Assembly: GCA_009801015.1 (NCBI GenBank)
Contig: VHZZ01004429.1
Location: 16,967-43,724 of the forward strand
From: Silene noctiflora
Lineage: Eukaryota; Streptophyta; Magnoliopsida; Caryophyllales; Caryophyllaceae
Direction: 5' to 3'
Length of the DNA: 26,758 nt
Below, piece after piece: positions 1 through 8,186 of this stretch. The translations under genes were made by a program, and so were the position numbers. The notes under the pieces were generated by a model. The model made no database searches. It was given only the letters and a program-made list of their open reading frames with translations, and had not been told where the DNA came from. Numbering within the stretch: position 1 is the first letter of the stretch; every line of letters begins with the position of its first letter.

Positions 1-200
1 TATAGCATCTGAACTGAACTGAACTTTTAGAATCTGAACTAAATTGAACTTATAGGATCTGAACTGAACTTAAAGGATCTGAACTGATCTGAACTTATAG
101 GATCTAAATTGAACTAAACCGAACGTATAGGATCTGAACTAAACTTATAGAATCTAAAGTGAACTTAAGTTAGGTGACTTTAATCCAGAAAAACAGGGCC
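1..200. repeat. Truncated transposon end with ~20-bp tandem repeats
   Basis: Positions 1-175 are degenerate tandem copies of a roughly 20-bp unit (GAACTTATAGGATCTGAACT and variants). They are followed by a non-repeated end reading CCAGAAAAACAGGGCC up to about 200, then TTA. Subterminal repeats running into an end resembling the reverse complement of GGGCCTGTTT suggest the right end of a PIF/Harbinger-type or similar DNA element cut by the window edge. The left end is not visible, so the class is inference. No coding sequence is seen. Confidence 0.5.
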
Positions 201-290
201 TTAAGGCTAATTAAGTTGTCAAATAACCTTAGCTTGCCTAAAAGTTCGCCCCAGCTTGAGTATAGTTTAAAAATAACTTTTTTCCATATA

Positions 291-380
291 TACTCCTTCA
301 TCTTAAATATTTGCTTAGCTTTTTACTTTTTGTAAGGAATATTTTAACGAAAGATAAATAAATAATCGGATTCTAGAGTA
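291..380. mobile_element. Stowaway-like MITE, degenerate
   Basis: The element starts TACTCCTTCATC and ends with a decayed complement (ATCGGATTCTAGAGTA), flanked by TA. It belongs to the same family as the better preserved copies at 910-1010 and 1498-1591. Typical family features are a CTCCCTCCGT inverted terminus, a TA target duplication, a length of 85-100 bp and internal TTTGTTTACCTT / AAGGTAAACAAA arms. This copy has many mismatches. Confidence 0.5.
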
Positions 381-909
381 CCTACTAGAGATAATTAATA
401 TTGAAAGCAGTACAGTTATTTTCTTAGAACAGCAAAGTTTTTTTCTCTGTTTCTTCCTTTTCTTAACTTCAGAAATCAGAACCTGTAAAAATGTAAAATC
501 ATACTTCGTTTGGTTGCAGAGAAGATCAACTCAGACAGACCAAAAACAGCTTTTCTGCAATTTCTTTTCCTACTTACTCCACCCCTTTCATTAAAATGGT
601 AACAAATTGAATCAAAAAAAAAAAAAAAAAAAATCTTGTTCAAAACCGGAAATATCCATCTTAAACTTAAACGAGTCTAATATACTAAATCAGACAAAAG
701 CAAAACGAGTAACTAAATATTTGTCTCATCCACATGGGACGTTCTTTGACCCGTTTTAATGTTAATACGGACTAAATATTTGACTCAGTGCCTCTGTCTT
801 TTGTACATTACCCTGAAACTTGAACACTATCTTCACTCTCTTTTCCTCTGATATTCCATACATTTATTTCTAAGCTAAGGTTTGTATTACTTTCTCTTCT
901 CCTTTTTAT

Positions 910-1010
910 TACTCCCTCCGTCCTCAATCATTTGTTTACCTTCATATTTCTTGTGAGTTGTGAAGAGTATTTTTTATCAAAGGTAGACAAATAACTGAGA
1001 CAGGGGAGTA
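910..1010. mobile_element. Stowaway-like MITE upstream of B3 copy 1
   Basis: It begins TACTCCCTCCGTCC and ends GAGACAGGGGAGTA, so the termini are imperfect inverted repeats with TA duplications at 910-911 and 1009-1010. It lies in the upstream/leader region of the first B3 gene, between stretches that are adjacent in the third B3 copy near 9640-9670. It therefore appears to have inserted after the copies separated. Confidence 0.75.
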
Positions 1011-1113
1011 TTTTTTTAAAAAGTATGCAGTTGTTTATGAATCAGTTTAATGGCTGTAAGCACAAGTTGTTAGTGAATCTGTTTGTATAAATTTTAAGGG
1101 AAGTTTGTGTTTG

Positions 1114-1125
1114 ATGAACACGTGA
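1114..1125 (+). promoter_or_regulatory. Three-codon upstream ORF of B3 copy 1
   Basis: ATG AAC ACG TGA ends five bases before the main ATG at 1131. Start-to-start spacing is 17 nt, exactly as in the other two B3 copies (6899 and 9728). If it lies in the leader, ribosomes would have to leak past or reinitiate. That it is transcribed is inferred, not shown. Confidence 0.45.
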
Positions 1126-1130
1126 GGAAG

Positions 1131-2404
1131 ATGGTGAATCCAAATGCGGCCGAGTCGTCCCACAGTAGTGTCTCCCAGGAACATCATTCGAGTTTCTTTC
1201 AGCTTTTTGTTCAACATAAGAACTCCATCAATCTGGTATGTTGCTCATCTCTTCAAGATCAAATTAACTGTTTTTTTCTTTTTGGTTTTATAATTTTATA
1301 TGTTCTTATGTTGGATTTAGTTAATTTTGTAAGAACTAGTTTCAAAATAATAAACTGTATACAAGTTAAGGATCTTTCTTAAGCTGAATCTTGCTAAATG
1401 CAGCTAGTTTCGAATAAAAAATCGAGTAATGCGTTTGGACTCAATTCGTTTCAAATCTCAACAGAACCAAAAAAGATGTGGCCGTATTCTAAGAAAGTAC
1501 TTTCTACGTCTCAATCATTTGTTTACCTTTGATTAAAATGTTTATCACAAAGAATAAGAAAGGTAAACTAATGAATGGAACGGAGGGAGTACGTATTAGA
1601 GATGTGTATTTTAGAGTTTTCGACTTGCAGTAAGTTTGACAGTAGCAGTACATCATCAGAACATTACTGAATTTCTTAATCAAACTGGATTTTCTTGCAA
1701 ACTGGAGTATAACTGTTGTTTGGATATTTGCTCTAGCGGATACCTCCACCATTCATCAAGAACTTCCGAAACATTCCACACGAGATATCCTTGAAAAACA
1801 TCAATGGGTTGGTTTGGCCTGGAAAACTGAGTTATATCGGCGATCACTTGTACATATCGTCTGGATGGAAAGAGTTCGTTAAGGAACATTCGCTGAACAG
1901 CGGAGATTTTGTGGTGTTCCACTACGTACCAGATTCCACTTTTCTTGTTATGGCCTTCGACTCTGATGGCTGCAACAAGGGAGCGCCTCCAGTCAAGGGA
2001 AAACGCAGAAGAATTGCTCGCCCAAATTTGCTATTTGAGAGGACTATCAGAAACACACACAAGAATTTTTTGGTAAGCATACTTGTTTAAGAGATAGTCT
2101 GGCCTTTGAAAAATAACCACTGTTATACTAACTTGATGTCGGAAACCTTCAGACATTTCCCAGTTGGCTGAGAAAGAAATATGCTGTCGAGCTACCTCAA
2201 AGAGTAGAGCTGAGTTTCGAGGAAGGGGTATCAGTGATGACATGGTTGCGTGGAGCAGGAGACAGGACAGTTCTAGGATATTCTGGGATAGATCGATTCT
2301 TTGAGATGAACAATGTTCAAAACGGTGATAAGCTTCAGTTTCAGATTATCCGCAGAAAAGGGAACACCATCAAAAACATTATCGCGAGGAGGCTTCCGCA
2401 ATAA
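1131..2404 (+). CDS. B3-domain transcription factor, VRN1/REM-like, tandem copy 1
   Basis: Three exons: 1131-1235, 1737-2072 and 2153-2404, all joined in phase 0 with GT/AG borders, giving 230 aa. Residues 22-110 form a B3 DNA-binding domain starting FFQLFV and continuing RIPPPFIKNF, then GLVWPGKL, GWKEFVKEHSLNSGDFVVF and LVMAFD. The GWxxFxxxxxLxxGDxxxF core is diagnostic of plant B3 folds and is closest to the VRN1/REM group as I recall it. A basic linker (KGKRRR, about 123-127) could be a nuclear signal. Exon 3 (148-230) carries a shorter, degenerate second B3-like half (NNVQNGDKLQFQII). The start at 1131 is used because it aligns with both paralogues; a tiny uORF lies just before it. Family knowledge suggests a nuclear DNA-binding regulator; the target genes cannot be told. 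The gene is intact, with no frameshift. Confidence 0.88.
1498..1591. mobile_element. Stowaway-like MITE in intron 1 of B3 copy 1
   Basis: It runs from TACTTTCTACGTCTC to GGAACGGAGGGAGTA, with TA at both ends and internal complementary arms TTTGTTTACCTTTG / AAGGTAAACTAATG. Related MITEs sit at the same place in intron 1 of the other two B3 copies (7238-7327 and 10113-10207), so this insertion predates the gene triplication. Confidence 0.8.
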
Positions 2405-3240
2405 GAGGAGTTGGGAAGAGGTTATTATTGATCATTGTGGTGTTAACTGATAATGCTTATGCTGTAATAGTAGTAATAGAACTTTTAGCAAAACTCTCAT
2501 CTTCTAGGAGAGATTAGAACTCCGTCTTCTAGAGGCCGTGAACTAGGAGTGTGCCTTTTCAAAGCGGATGGTGTAATGAGTTGTGAACAAAACTCTGTGA
2601 TCGCTTTATTTTTACTTTCTTTCTCGCATTTCTGTGATCGCTTTATTTTTACTGATAACTCATAGAAGTGAATGGTGGTGATTCAGTGGTTGTATGTTCT
2701 GTTTCTGCTCGACTGAATTCTACATTTCAGCTCAGTCTGCTGAATTCTGGTAATACAGAAACTTGAGGACTGGAAATTATTAGGACTAATACGATAGTAG
2801 GAACTGTTAGCAAGTTAATCCTCTCCAGGAACCGACAAGGCGACAACGCTGTCACGGTGTCACCTTCAGCTAGCAAGTAGCATCAGTTATGTAGTTTTCT
2901 GATTACATTTGCATACGGAGAGTTGAATAATGGCAACAATATTATTGTTTCCATCTCAAATACTCGAGGTAAATGGTGTCGATTACTCGTATATTTGTGT
3001 GTCGAATACAAACATGTGTAACTTTACTTCTGTGATGACAATGTTGAAGAAGTTAATTTCAAATGACAAAAAATTGAAATGAAAGTACCGAGATCACATA
3101 AAGAACAAAAACAACGAAAACAACCATCGCTCTTAGGCCTTAGCGGCTCGTGCAAAAGTCGTTGGTAGAGGCTATAGGGAGTCGGATGCACGTATCATTC
3201 GGTTTGCATTAAGAAAAACTGTTTTGGAATGATCTATTAC
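2405..3240. repeat. 3' flank of duplicated segment, copy A
   Basis: There is no gene here. The stretch 2405-2885 aligns by eye with 8187-8700 (shared GATAATGCTTATGC, TTTTAGCAAAACTC and CAGGAACCGACAA words). The stretch 3118-3230 aligns with 9258-9345 (shared AAAAGYCGTYGGTAGAGG and TTTGCATTAAGAAAA words). These mark the duplicated unit as extending well beyond the coding region. The part after the stop presumably includes the 3' UTR of B3 copy 1. Confidence 0.6.
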
Positions 3241-3695
3241 AAATTTGTTTAAAGAGTCGCATCCGATGATAAGCTTTTTCACAAAAAAATAGTCCATTAA
3301 AATAACTTACATTTTTAAAATAGCCCATGAAAAGTTAAGCCATTAATTAATTTATTTTAATGACATAACAAAATGTTTAAACATATACAAAACTATAAAT
3401 ATTTCCTCGTTAGGCATCATCTATAGAGGGAGTATATAAATATGATTTTATAGTACTCTGATATGAGTGATATACCTTGTCTCAATTATTTATTTTTATT
3501 TTTTGTAAATGATATTTTTATCAATGATTAGCAGATGATCAGAATTCGGGCCTAACTATCTACTATTCAAAAGATAACTAATTTGTCCGTCTCGGTTATT
3601 TGTTTACCTTTGATTTCGGCACAAAGTCCAATGAGAGGGTAGATGACCATTTGAGAGTAGTGTTGTTGAGTGATAAGTAAACAATAGTATATGTG
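3241..3695. other. AT-rich spacer with MITE remnants
   Basis: No coding sequence is visible. Around 3580-3620 the words GTCCGTCTCGGTTATT and TTTGTTTACCTTTGA resemble the 5' half of the local Stowaway family, without a clear 3' end nearby. A matching half occurs at about 4660-4690, beyond the GC-rich insertions. The rest is AT-rich and not recognisable. Confidence 0.4.
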
Positions 3696-3699
3696 CATT

Positions 3700-4630
3700 A
3701 GGGTTGGTCAAACATGAGGCCTCACTTGCCTATGGGTGACCGGTCAATTTCTACCCGGCCCGATCTGACCCAGTATTAGCCCGGCCCAACTCTTCAAATA
3801 CAAGGGGAGGGCTCAGGTGGGCGGATCAAGCATATCTTACCCGTCCCGCCCGACTTGGACCCGCACTAGGCCCGTCCCTAGTCCGCCCTTAGAACTGGGT
3901 CCACATCCACCATATCCGGCCCGGCCTGACTTTTCTATGGGTCATGCCCGGATTCAACAAGTTTCTCCCAGGCCCCAGCCCACCTCCACTCTACCCGCCG
4001 GCCGCCCAACTAGAGTTGGCAATGGGCCGTGCTGGGCCAGCCCGCGTGCCGGCCCATCGTGCTTTCCTCCAAAATTGGCCCGGCCCAGGCACGGATATTG
4101 GGCTAGCCGTACCAGGCCCACTCACCCGAACCCCCGCCGCGGCCCGCTCTTGGCACGCCCAGTTTCGTGCCCAGGCCGTGCCTGGCATGTGGGCCGGTCC
4201 ATGTGCCTTAAGTTTATTTCGCTTTTTAAAAAAATATTGTATATTTTTAGTACTTTTTGTTTAATAAATGATAAATTGTTATATAATTGTTTTATAATTG
4301 CTATAATTGCTATATTTTTAGTACGTTTTGTTTTATAATTGCTATATTTTTAGTACTTTCGTGCCAATTTTTGGGTTGTGCGTGCCAGGCCCGTCGTGCC
4401 TGATTCGTGCCAGACCCGCTCGTGCCCGGGCCGTGCCGTGCCTAGGCACGAACATTCGAGGAAAATCGCGTCGGAGCCCGCCTCAAGCACGATNGTGNCG
4501 GGCCCGTGCCGCCTCGAAAAACTCGTCGTGCCGTGTCGTGCCTTCCTCGGAGTCGTGCCGTGCCGTGCCGCCCGCCAGCCCACGACCCGAATTGCCAACT
4601 CTACGCCCAACCCGTCCTAATGTGGATGTT
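3700..4630. repeat. GC-rich repeat block hosting a hAT-like insertion
   Basis: Base composition changes abruptly from AT-rich to GC-rich, with many CCCGGCCC and GCCCGGCCC words (3740-4003 and 4604-4625). The block is interrupted at 4003/4604 by the hAT-like element at 4011-4603. The outer sequence begins near TTAGGGTTGGTCAAAC (about 3700). Its own terminal repeats could not be paired, so its class is unknown. Open frames here are compositional, not genes. N bases occur at 4494 and 4498. Confidence 0.55.
4011..4603. mobile_element. Non-autonomous hAT-like transposon with perfect TSD
   Basis: The termini are a perfect 13-bp inverted repeat: TAGAGTTGGCAAT at 4011 and its complement ending at 4603. 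The flanks are identical 8-bp direct repeats CGCCCAAC at 4003-4010 and 4604-4611. An 8-bp duplication plus a TAGxGTTGGCAA terminus is the hAT signature. The 593-bp interior has GTGCCGGGCC-type tandem repeats at both ends and an AT-rich centre (about 4210-4370). No transposase is present, so it would depend on one supplied in trans. It sits nested in another GC-rich repeat. Confidence 0.88.
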
Positions 4631-4984
4631 TAAATTACTTTTTAAATAAATTTCTCAAATTAGAAAGATAAACAAATGACCGAGATACACATAAATGAAA
4701 CTAATTAACAAAATTGCTATATCACGTCCCTTATTTTACTTGTTACTCCCCATATTGTTAATTTATTCCAACTTTGCCCTTAAACATGTAAATTAAGTTT
4801 AGTAAAATTAAATAGTGTTTAATCGTAAATGTATTTTTGAGACGGTTACTAATGTTAGTAGATAGTTCATAAAAGACGTGTACTCATTTACTAGGTCATT
4901 TATTGACTTTTACCCAACTAACTCTAATAATAAAATTTACTCTAAAAACCTTCACTTCACCTTAAAAACTCGGTCAAAAATAAT

Positions 4985-5214
4985 TTTTTTTACCGTTTAA
5001 TAAAAAATGAATCCCGACGACGATCCTGCTAATGTATTTTTTTAATTATTTATTTACTCCCGATACCGGTCAAGTTTCGCAATTTAACAACGAATATAAT
5101 GCTAATCAACATTATTGTTTTGATAATGAACGTTATTTTGATTCTACGGGAAGTGGTTATGAATGTAATACTAACGACAACAATGAAGATTATGATGAAG
5201 ACGGTGAAGATTAG
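4985..5214 (+). pseudogene. Short acidic reading-frame fragment inside MULE
   Basis: From the ATG at about 5008 the frame reads MNPDDDPANVFF and then stops. The next frame (5032-5214) gives a 60-aa Asn/Asp-rich peptide ending in YDEDGED. The two stretches look like one acidic N-terminal region split by a frameshift, as sometimes precedes transposase-like domains. No recognised domain is seen, and chance open frames in low-complexity sequence are an alternative. Confidence 0.25.
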
Positions 5215-5234
5215 GATGACGGCGAGAATTTTAA

Positions 5235-5457
5235 CAATGAACAATCACAAACAAATGCGGCGGAAAAGGTCTTTGTGAAGGTTTTCCTTTGCGGGTTTGA
5301 AGGGTCCTTAGTCCTACTAGTGAACTTTCCATGACACTCACACATGACGACTTTAAACGGAGGATAGTGCTTCATTTGATACTTAACCTTTACCAAGCGG
5401 AAACGCAAATTATAAGCAACTTCATTTGACCTATCAAATGCATCTTCAAATGAGTTA
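5235..5457 (-). pseudogene. FAR1-like DNA-binding domain remnant
   Basis: Read on the minus strand, about 5457 to 5235 gives SFEDAFDRSNEVAY, then FRLVKVKYQ, VVMCECHGKF and DPSNPQRKTFTKT. The order of a SFEDAFDRSNEVAY-like helix, a Cys-containing strand and a RKT-type stretch resembles the FAR1/FHY3 zinc-binding region of MULE-derived transposases. A stop lies directly upstream (TGA before KSFNSFED), and a related frame upstream (ESLKAPVGSVEDY) is out of phase, so it is broken. There is no MULE transposase core or SWIM domain. Assignment is by pattern only. Confidence 0.4.
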
Positions 5458-5599
5458 AATGATTTTCAAAGACAAAATAATTGATATAGTCTTCAACGCT
5501 TCCAACTGGGGCTTTGAGCGATTCCTAGAAATGATGTTTAATTACATGAAATATGATTATTATTAATTTAAAAAAAAAAAAAAAAAAATAGGACAAGGC

Positions 5600-5865
5600 G
5601 TGTGTAATACACCGCTTAGCCGTGGCCAGGTCTTGTGAAAAACACGGCTACACCGTGGTCGGGGCGTGTGGGAAACACGGCTAGACCGTGGTCCGGTCGT
5701 GTAAGAAACACCTGACCACGGTCTAGACGTGTTTCCCACACGCCTCGACCATGGTGTTGCCGTGTTTTTCACAAGTTCAAACCATGGTAGTGCTGTGTTT
5801 TTTACACGACCAAACCATGGTAGTGCCGTGTTTCTTACACGACCTGACCACGGTCTACATATTGT
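5600..5865. repeat. 33-bp tandem repeats arranged as a foldback palindrome
   Basis: About seven units of roughly 33 bp occur (consensus around ACCGTGGTCNGGTCGTGT plus AAGAAACACGG). The left units run forward and the right units are inverted. The best arms are 5632-5695 and 5712-5775, 64 nt each with only a few mismatches by eye, and a 16-nt loop (5696-5711). Such a hairpin could be a source of small RNA or a site of instability. Open frames across it encode only a repeated 11-residue shadow. Confidence 0.75.
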
Positions 5866-6239
5866 AAAAAAATTACGTATTTTAAGACCGTCTACCTATT
5901 ACAATAGTTTATTATAAAAACCGTTTCAAAAATACAATAACGATAAATCGTAAATTTGTTATAATAGAAACCGTAGCAAAAAAAATTAATAAAAATAAAC
6001 CGTAAATTAGTATAATAGAAACGGTCACCCAAACTAAATTACGATAAATCAATTATTAAATAAACCGTCTCAGACACACTTTTACGATAAAACAACAATT
6101 ACTTTTTCTTAAGGTTACTTTAGATGTAAGAGCAAAGTTGAAATAAATTAAAAAATAGAGGGCATAACAAGTAAAATAGGGGACGTAATATAGCAAATCT
6201 CGTAATTAAACGAATTACCGGAACAGAAGAAGTAATAAG

Positions 6240-6915
6240 CAAGATACACAGTTGCACAATTCATACTTTAAGCAGTACATTTATTTTCCTAGAACAGCAA
6301 AATCTCTACACACAGGACAAACCCTTTGGTTTTTCCCCTGTTTCTATCATTTCTCAACTTCCCAACTTTTAAAACATGTACTATAACCATATCAAAATTG
6401 CAGAGAAGTTCAACTCAGACTGGCTTAAAACAGCTTTTCTGCAAATTTCTTTTCTCATTTACTCCACCCCTCCTTTCATTAAAATGGTTCCAAATTTAAT
6501 CCTAAAAAATACAAAAAAATACAAAATTTTAAATATTATAAAGCAGACAAAATGTTGTTTAAGACGGGAAGTAGAGTATCCGTCTTAACCTCAAGACGAA
6601 TCAAATATATTAAATGAGAGAAACGTAAAATGCCTAGGGAATAACTAAATACTCCGTATTTGTGCCATTCATATAAGTAGGATTGACCCGTTTTAATGTA
6701 AAGACGGATAAATACGCTTTGACTTTTGTGTTAAGAGAGAGTAATTGAAGTACACAAGTGCAATAAACTCATGCAGATTGCATACCTTGTAGTCTTGCGC
6801 CGTGCCTCTGTCTTTAGTACATTACCCTGAAAGTTGAACCATAACTTTACTCTATTTTCCTCTGATATTCCATAAATTTTGAGGGAAGTTTGTGTTTGAT
6901 GAATAGGTGAGGAAG
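6240..6915. repeat. 5' flank of duplicated segment, copy B
   Basis: The stretch 6260-6500 aligns with 395-605 and partly with 9405-9500 (shared TTATTTTCCTAGAACAGC, CAGCTTTTCTGCAA and TTTCATTAAAATGGT words). The stretch 6780-6870 aligns with 785-865. This is the upstream/promoter region of B3 copy 2 and marks the left side of its duplicated unit. It contains a small inverted repeat TTAAGACGGG ... CCGTCTTAA (6557-6588). The region near 870-1090 of copy A is largely missing here. No ORF is supported. Confidence 0.55.
6899..6910 (+). promoter_or_regulatory. Three-codon upstream ORF of B3 copy 2
   Basis: ATG AAT AGG TGA ends five bases before the main ATG at 6916, with the same 17-nt start-to-start spacing as in copies 1 and 3. 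The role is inferred from conservation only. Confidence 0.45.
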
Positions 6916-7841
6916 ATGGAGAATCCGAATGCGGCCGAGTCGTCTCAAGGTTGTGTCTCCAAGGAACATCATTCGAGTTTCTTTCAGCTTTATGTTCCGA
7001 AGAAGAACTCCATCAATCTGGTATATGTTGCTCATCTCTTTAATTTAGTAAGAATGTTAGATGATCATCAATCTTGCTAAATGCAGCCAGTTTTGGCTAA
7101 AATTCGGGTAATTGTGTTTGGATTCGAGTCCGGTCGTATCTCCTTGAGTCCTTGCATTTTGATTGTTAGTCCATGTAGGCCAAATTTTAAGGTAAACTTG
7201 CTAATGCAATAAAACAGTAGATGTTTTTCTTTGTAAGTACTCCCTTCGTCTCAATCATTTGTTTACCATTGATAATGTTTCTCACAAAGAATAAAAACGT
7301 AAACAAATGAATGGAATGGAGGGAGTACGTACTAGAGAAGTGTCTTTTAGAGTTTTAGCCCTGCAGGCTGCAGTAGGTTTGACAGTAAACAAACTGGCTT
7401 TTCTTGTAACTTATAACGTACTGTTCTTTCGATATTTGTTCTAGCGTATACCTCCAGCATTTGTCAAGAACTTCCAAGGAAAAATTCCACTCAAGATATC
7501 CTTGAAGAACATGTCCGGACTAGTTTGGCCTGCAAAACTAAGTTACATCGACGACCAGTTGCACATAACCTCAGGCTGGAAGGAGTTTGTTAAGGAGCAT
7601 TCGCTAAACAGCGGAGATTTTGTGGTGTTCCACTACGTACTAGGTTCTACTTTTCTGGTTATGGCCTTCGACGCTGATGGCTGCAACAAGGGAGCGCCTC
7701 TAGCCAAGAGAAAGCGCAAAACAACTGATGTCAGAAATTTGCAATTTGAGAGGATTATCAAGACCAGCGAAGTGAAGAATTTTGTTGTAAGCATAGTTGG
7801 GTCTTTTGAAATACTGTTGTTTTTTATTTCATTTTATTTGA

Positions 7842-7883
<42 letters not shown>

Positions 7884-8186
7884 CATAATGTCGGGAACCT
7901 TCAGACAGTGTCCAGTTCGGTGATGAAGCAATGTGTTGTGGAGCTACCTCAGAGGGTAGAGCTGAGTTTTGAGGGAGGGGTATCTATGATGCAATGGTTG
8001 CGCAAAGCAAACGACAAAAGAATAGTTCTGGGATATGCTGGGATGGGTCGATTCTGGGAGATGAACAATGTTAAAAAGGGAGATAGGCTTCTGTTTCAGA
8101 TCATCTGCGGAGAAGGGAGGACCGTCAAAAAGATTGTTGTGAGGAGAGTTCAGGAATCAGAGGAGTTGGGAAGAGGTTATCATTGA
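6916..8186 (+). CDS. B3-domain transcription factor, VRN1/REM-like, tandem copy 2
   Basis: Exons 6916-7020, 7445-7786 and 7905-8186 join in phase 0 to give 242 aa. The first B3 domain (about residues 22-111) keeps FFQLYV, RIPPAFVKNF, GLVWPAKL and the GWKEFVKEHSLNSGDFVVF core. The linker has a strong basic cluster (KRKRK, 123-127), a likely nuclear signal. The exon 3 half-domain reads NNVKKGDRLLFQII. The protein is ten residues longer than its sisters because the base run that gives CAA TAA in them reads through here to ESEELGRGYH before TGA. It is the most divergent copy: one extra residue near 47 (QGK for RN), a shorter intron 1, and a pure TA run in intron 2. Intact; the expected function is nuclear DNA binding with unknown targets. 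Confidence 0.87.
7238..7327. mobile_element. Stowaway-like MITE in intron 1 of B3 copy 2
   Basis: It runs from TACTCCCTTCGTCTC to GGAATGGAGGGAGTA with TA ends and the usual TTTGTTTACC / GTAAACAAATG arms. It occupies the same place, just before the conserved GAGAAGTG(T)..TTTAGAGTTTT stretch, as in copies 1 and 3. Confidence 0.8.
7842..7883. repeat. (TA)n microsatellite in intron 2 of B3 copy 2
   Basis: An almost uninterrupted run of about 20 TA units sits between GAG and ACATAATG, roughly 20 bases upstream of the exon 3 acceptor. The sister introns lack it and are about 80 bp instead of 118 bp. It is a likely length-polymorphic marker. Confidence 0.9.

Larger units (their letters stand above)
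4711..6200. mobile_element. Mutator-like non-autonomous element with long TIRs
   Basis: About 85 bp at 4711-4795 is an imperfect inverted match of about 6119-6199 (shared TTGCTATATYACGTCCC, TATTTTACTTGTTA and AACTTTGC words). The element is about 1.5 kb. Long terminal repeats and an internal FAR1-like fragment favour a Mutator-like (MULE) class. A TAATTA-containing flank occurs on both sides, but a clean 9-bp target duplication could not be fixed. The interior holds decayed open frames, a foldback of 33-bp repeats (5600-5865) and a poly-A run at 5571-5588. Confidence 0.65.

Noticed and set aside
1-175. Possible telomeric or centromeric satellite
   Set aside because: The units are too short and irregular, they stop at an apparent transposon terminus, and there is no TTTAGGG.
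3817-4338. Long open frames of up to 173 codons, rich in Pro/Arg/Gly, on both strands
   Set aside because: They come from GC-rich tandem repeats inside transposons; the same sequence is open in several frames on both strands and no domain is recognisable.
5600-5865. Possible CRISPR-like array of 33-bp repeats
   Set aside because: Repeats are contiguous without unique spacers, half of them are inverted, and the context is a plant transposon.
5563-5917. Repetitive frames with TRPDHGSAVF-like 11-residue repeats
   Set aside because: The period is exactly that of the 33-bp DNA repeat, and both strands are open; this is repeat shadow, not protein.
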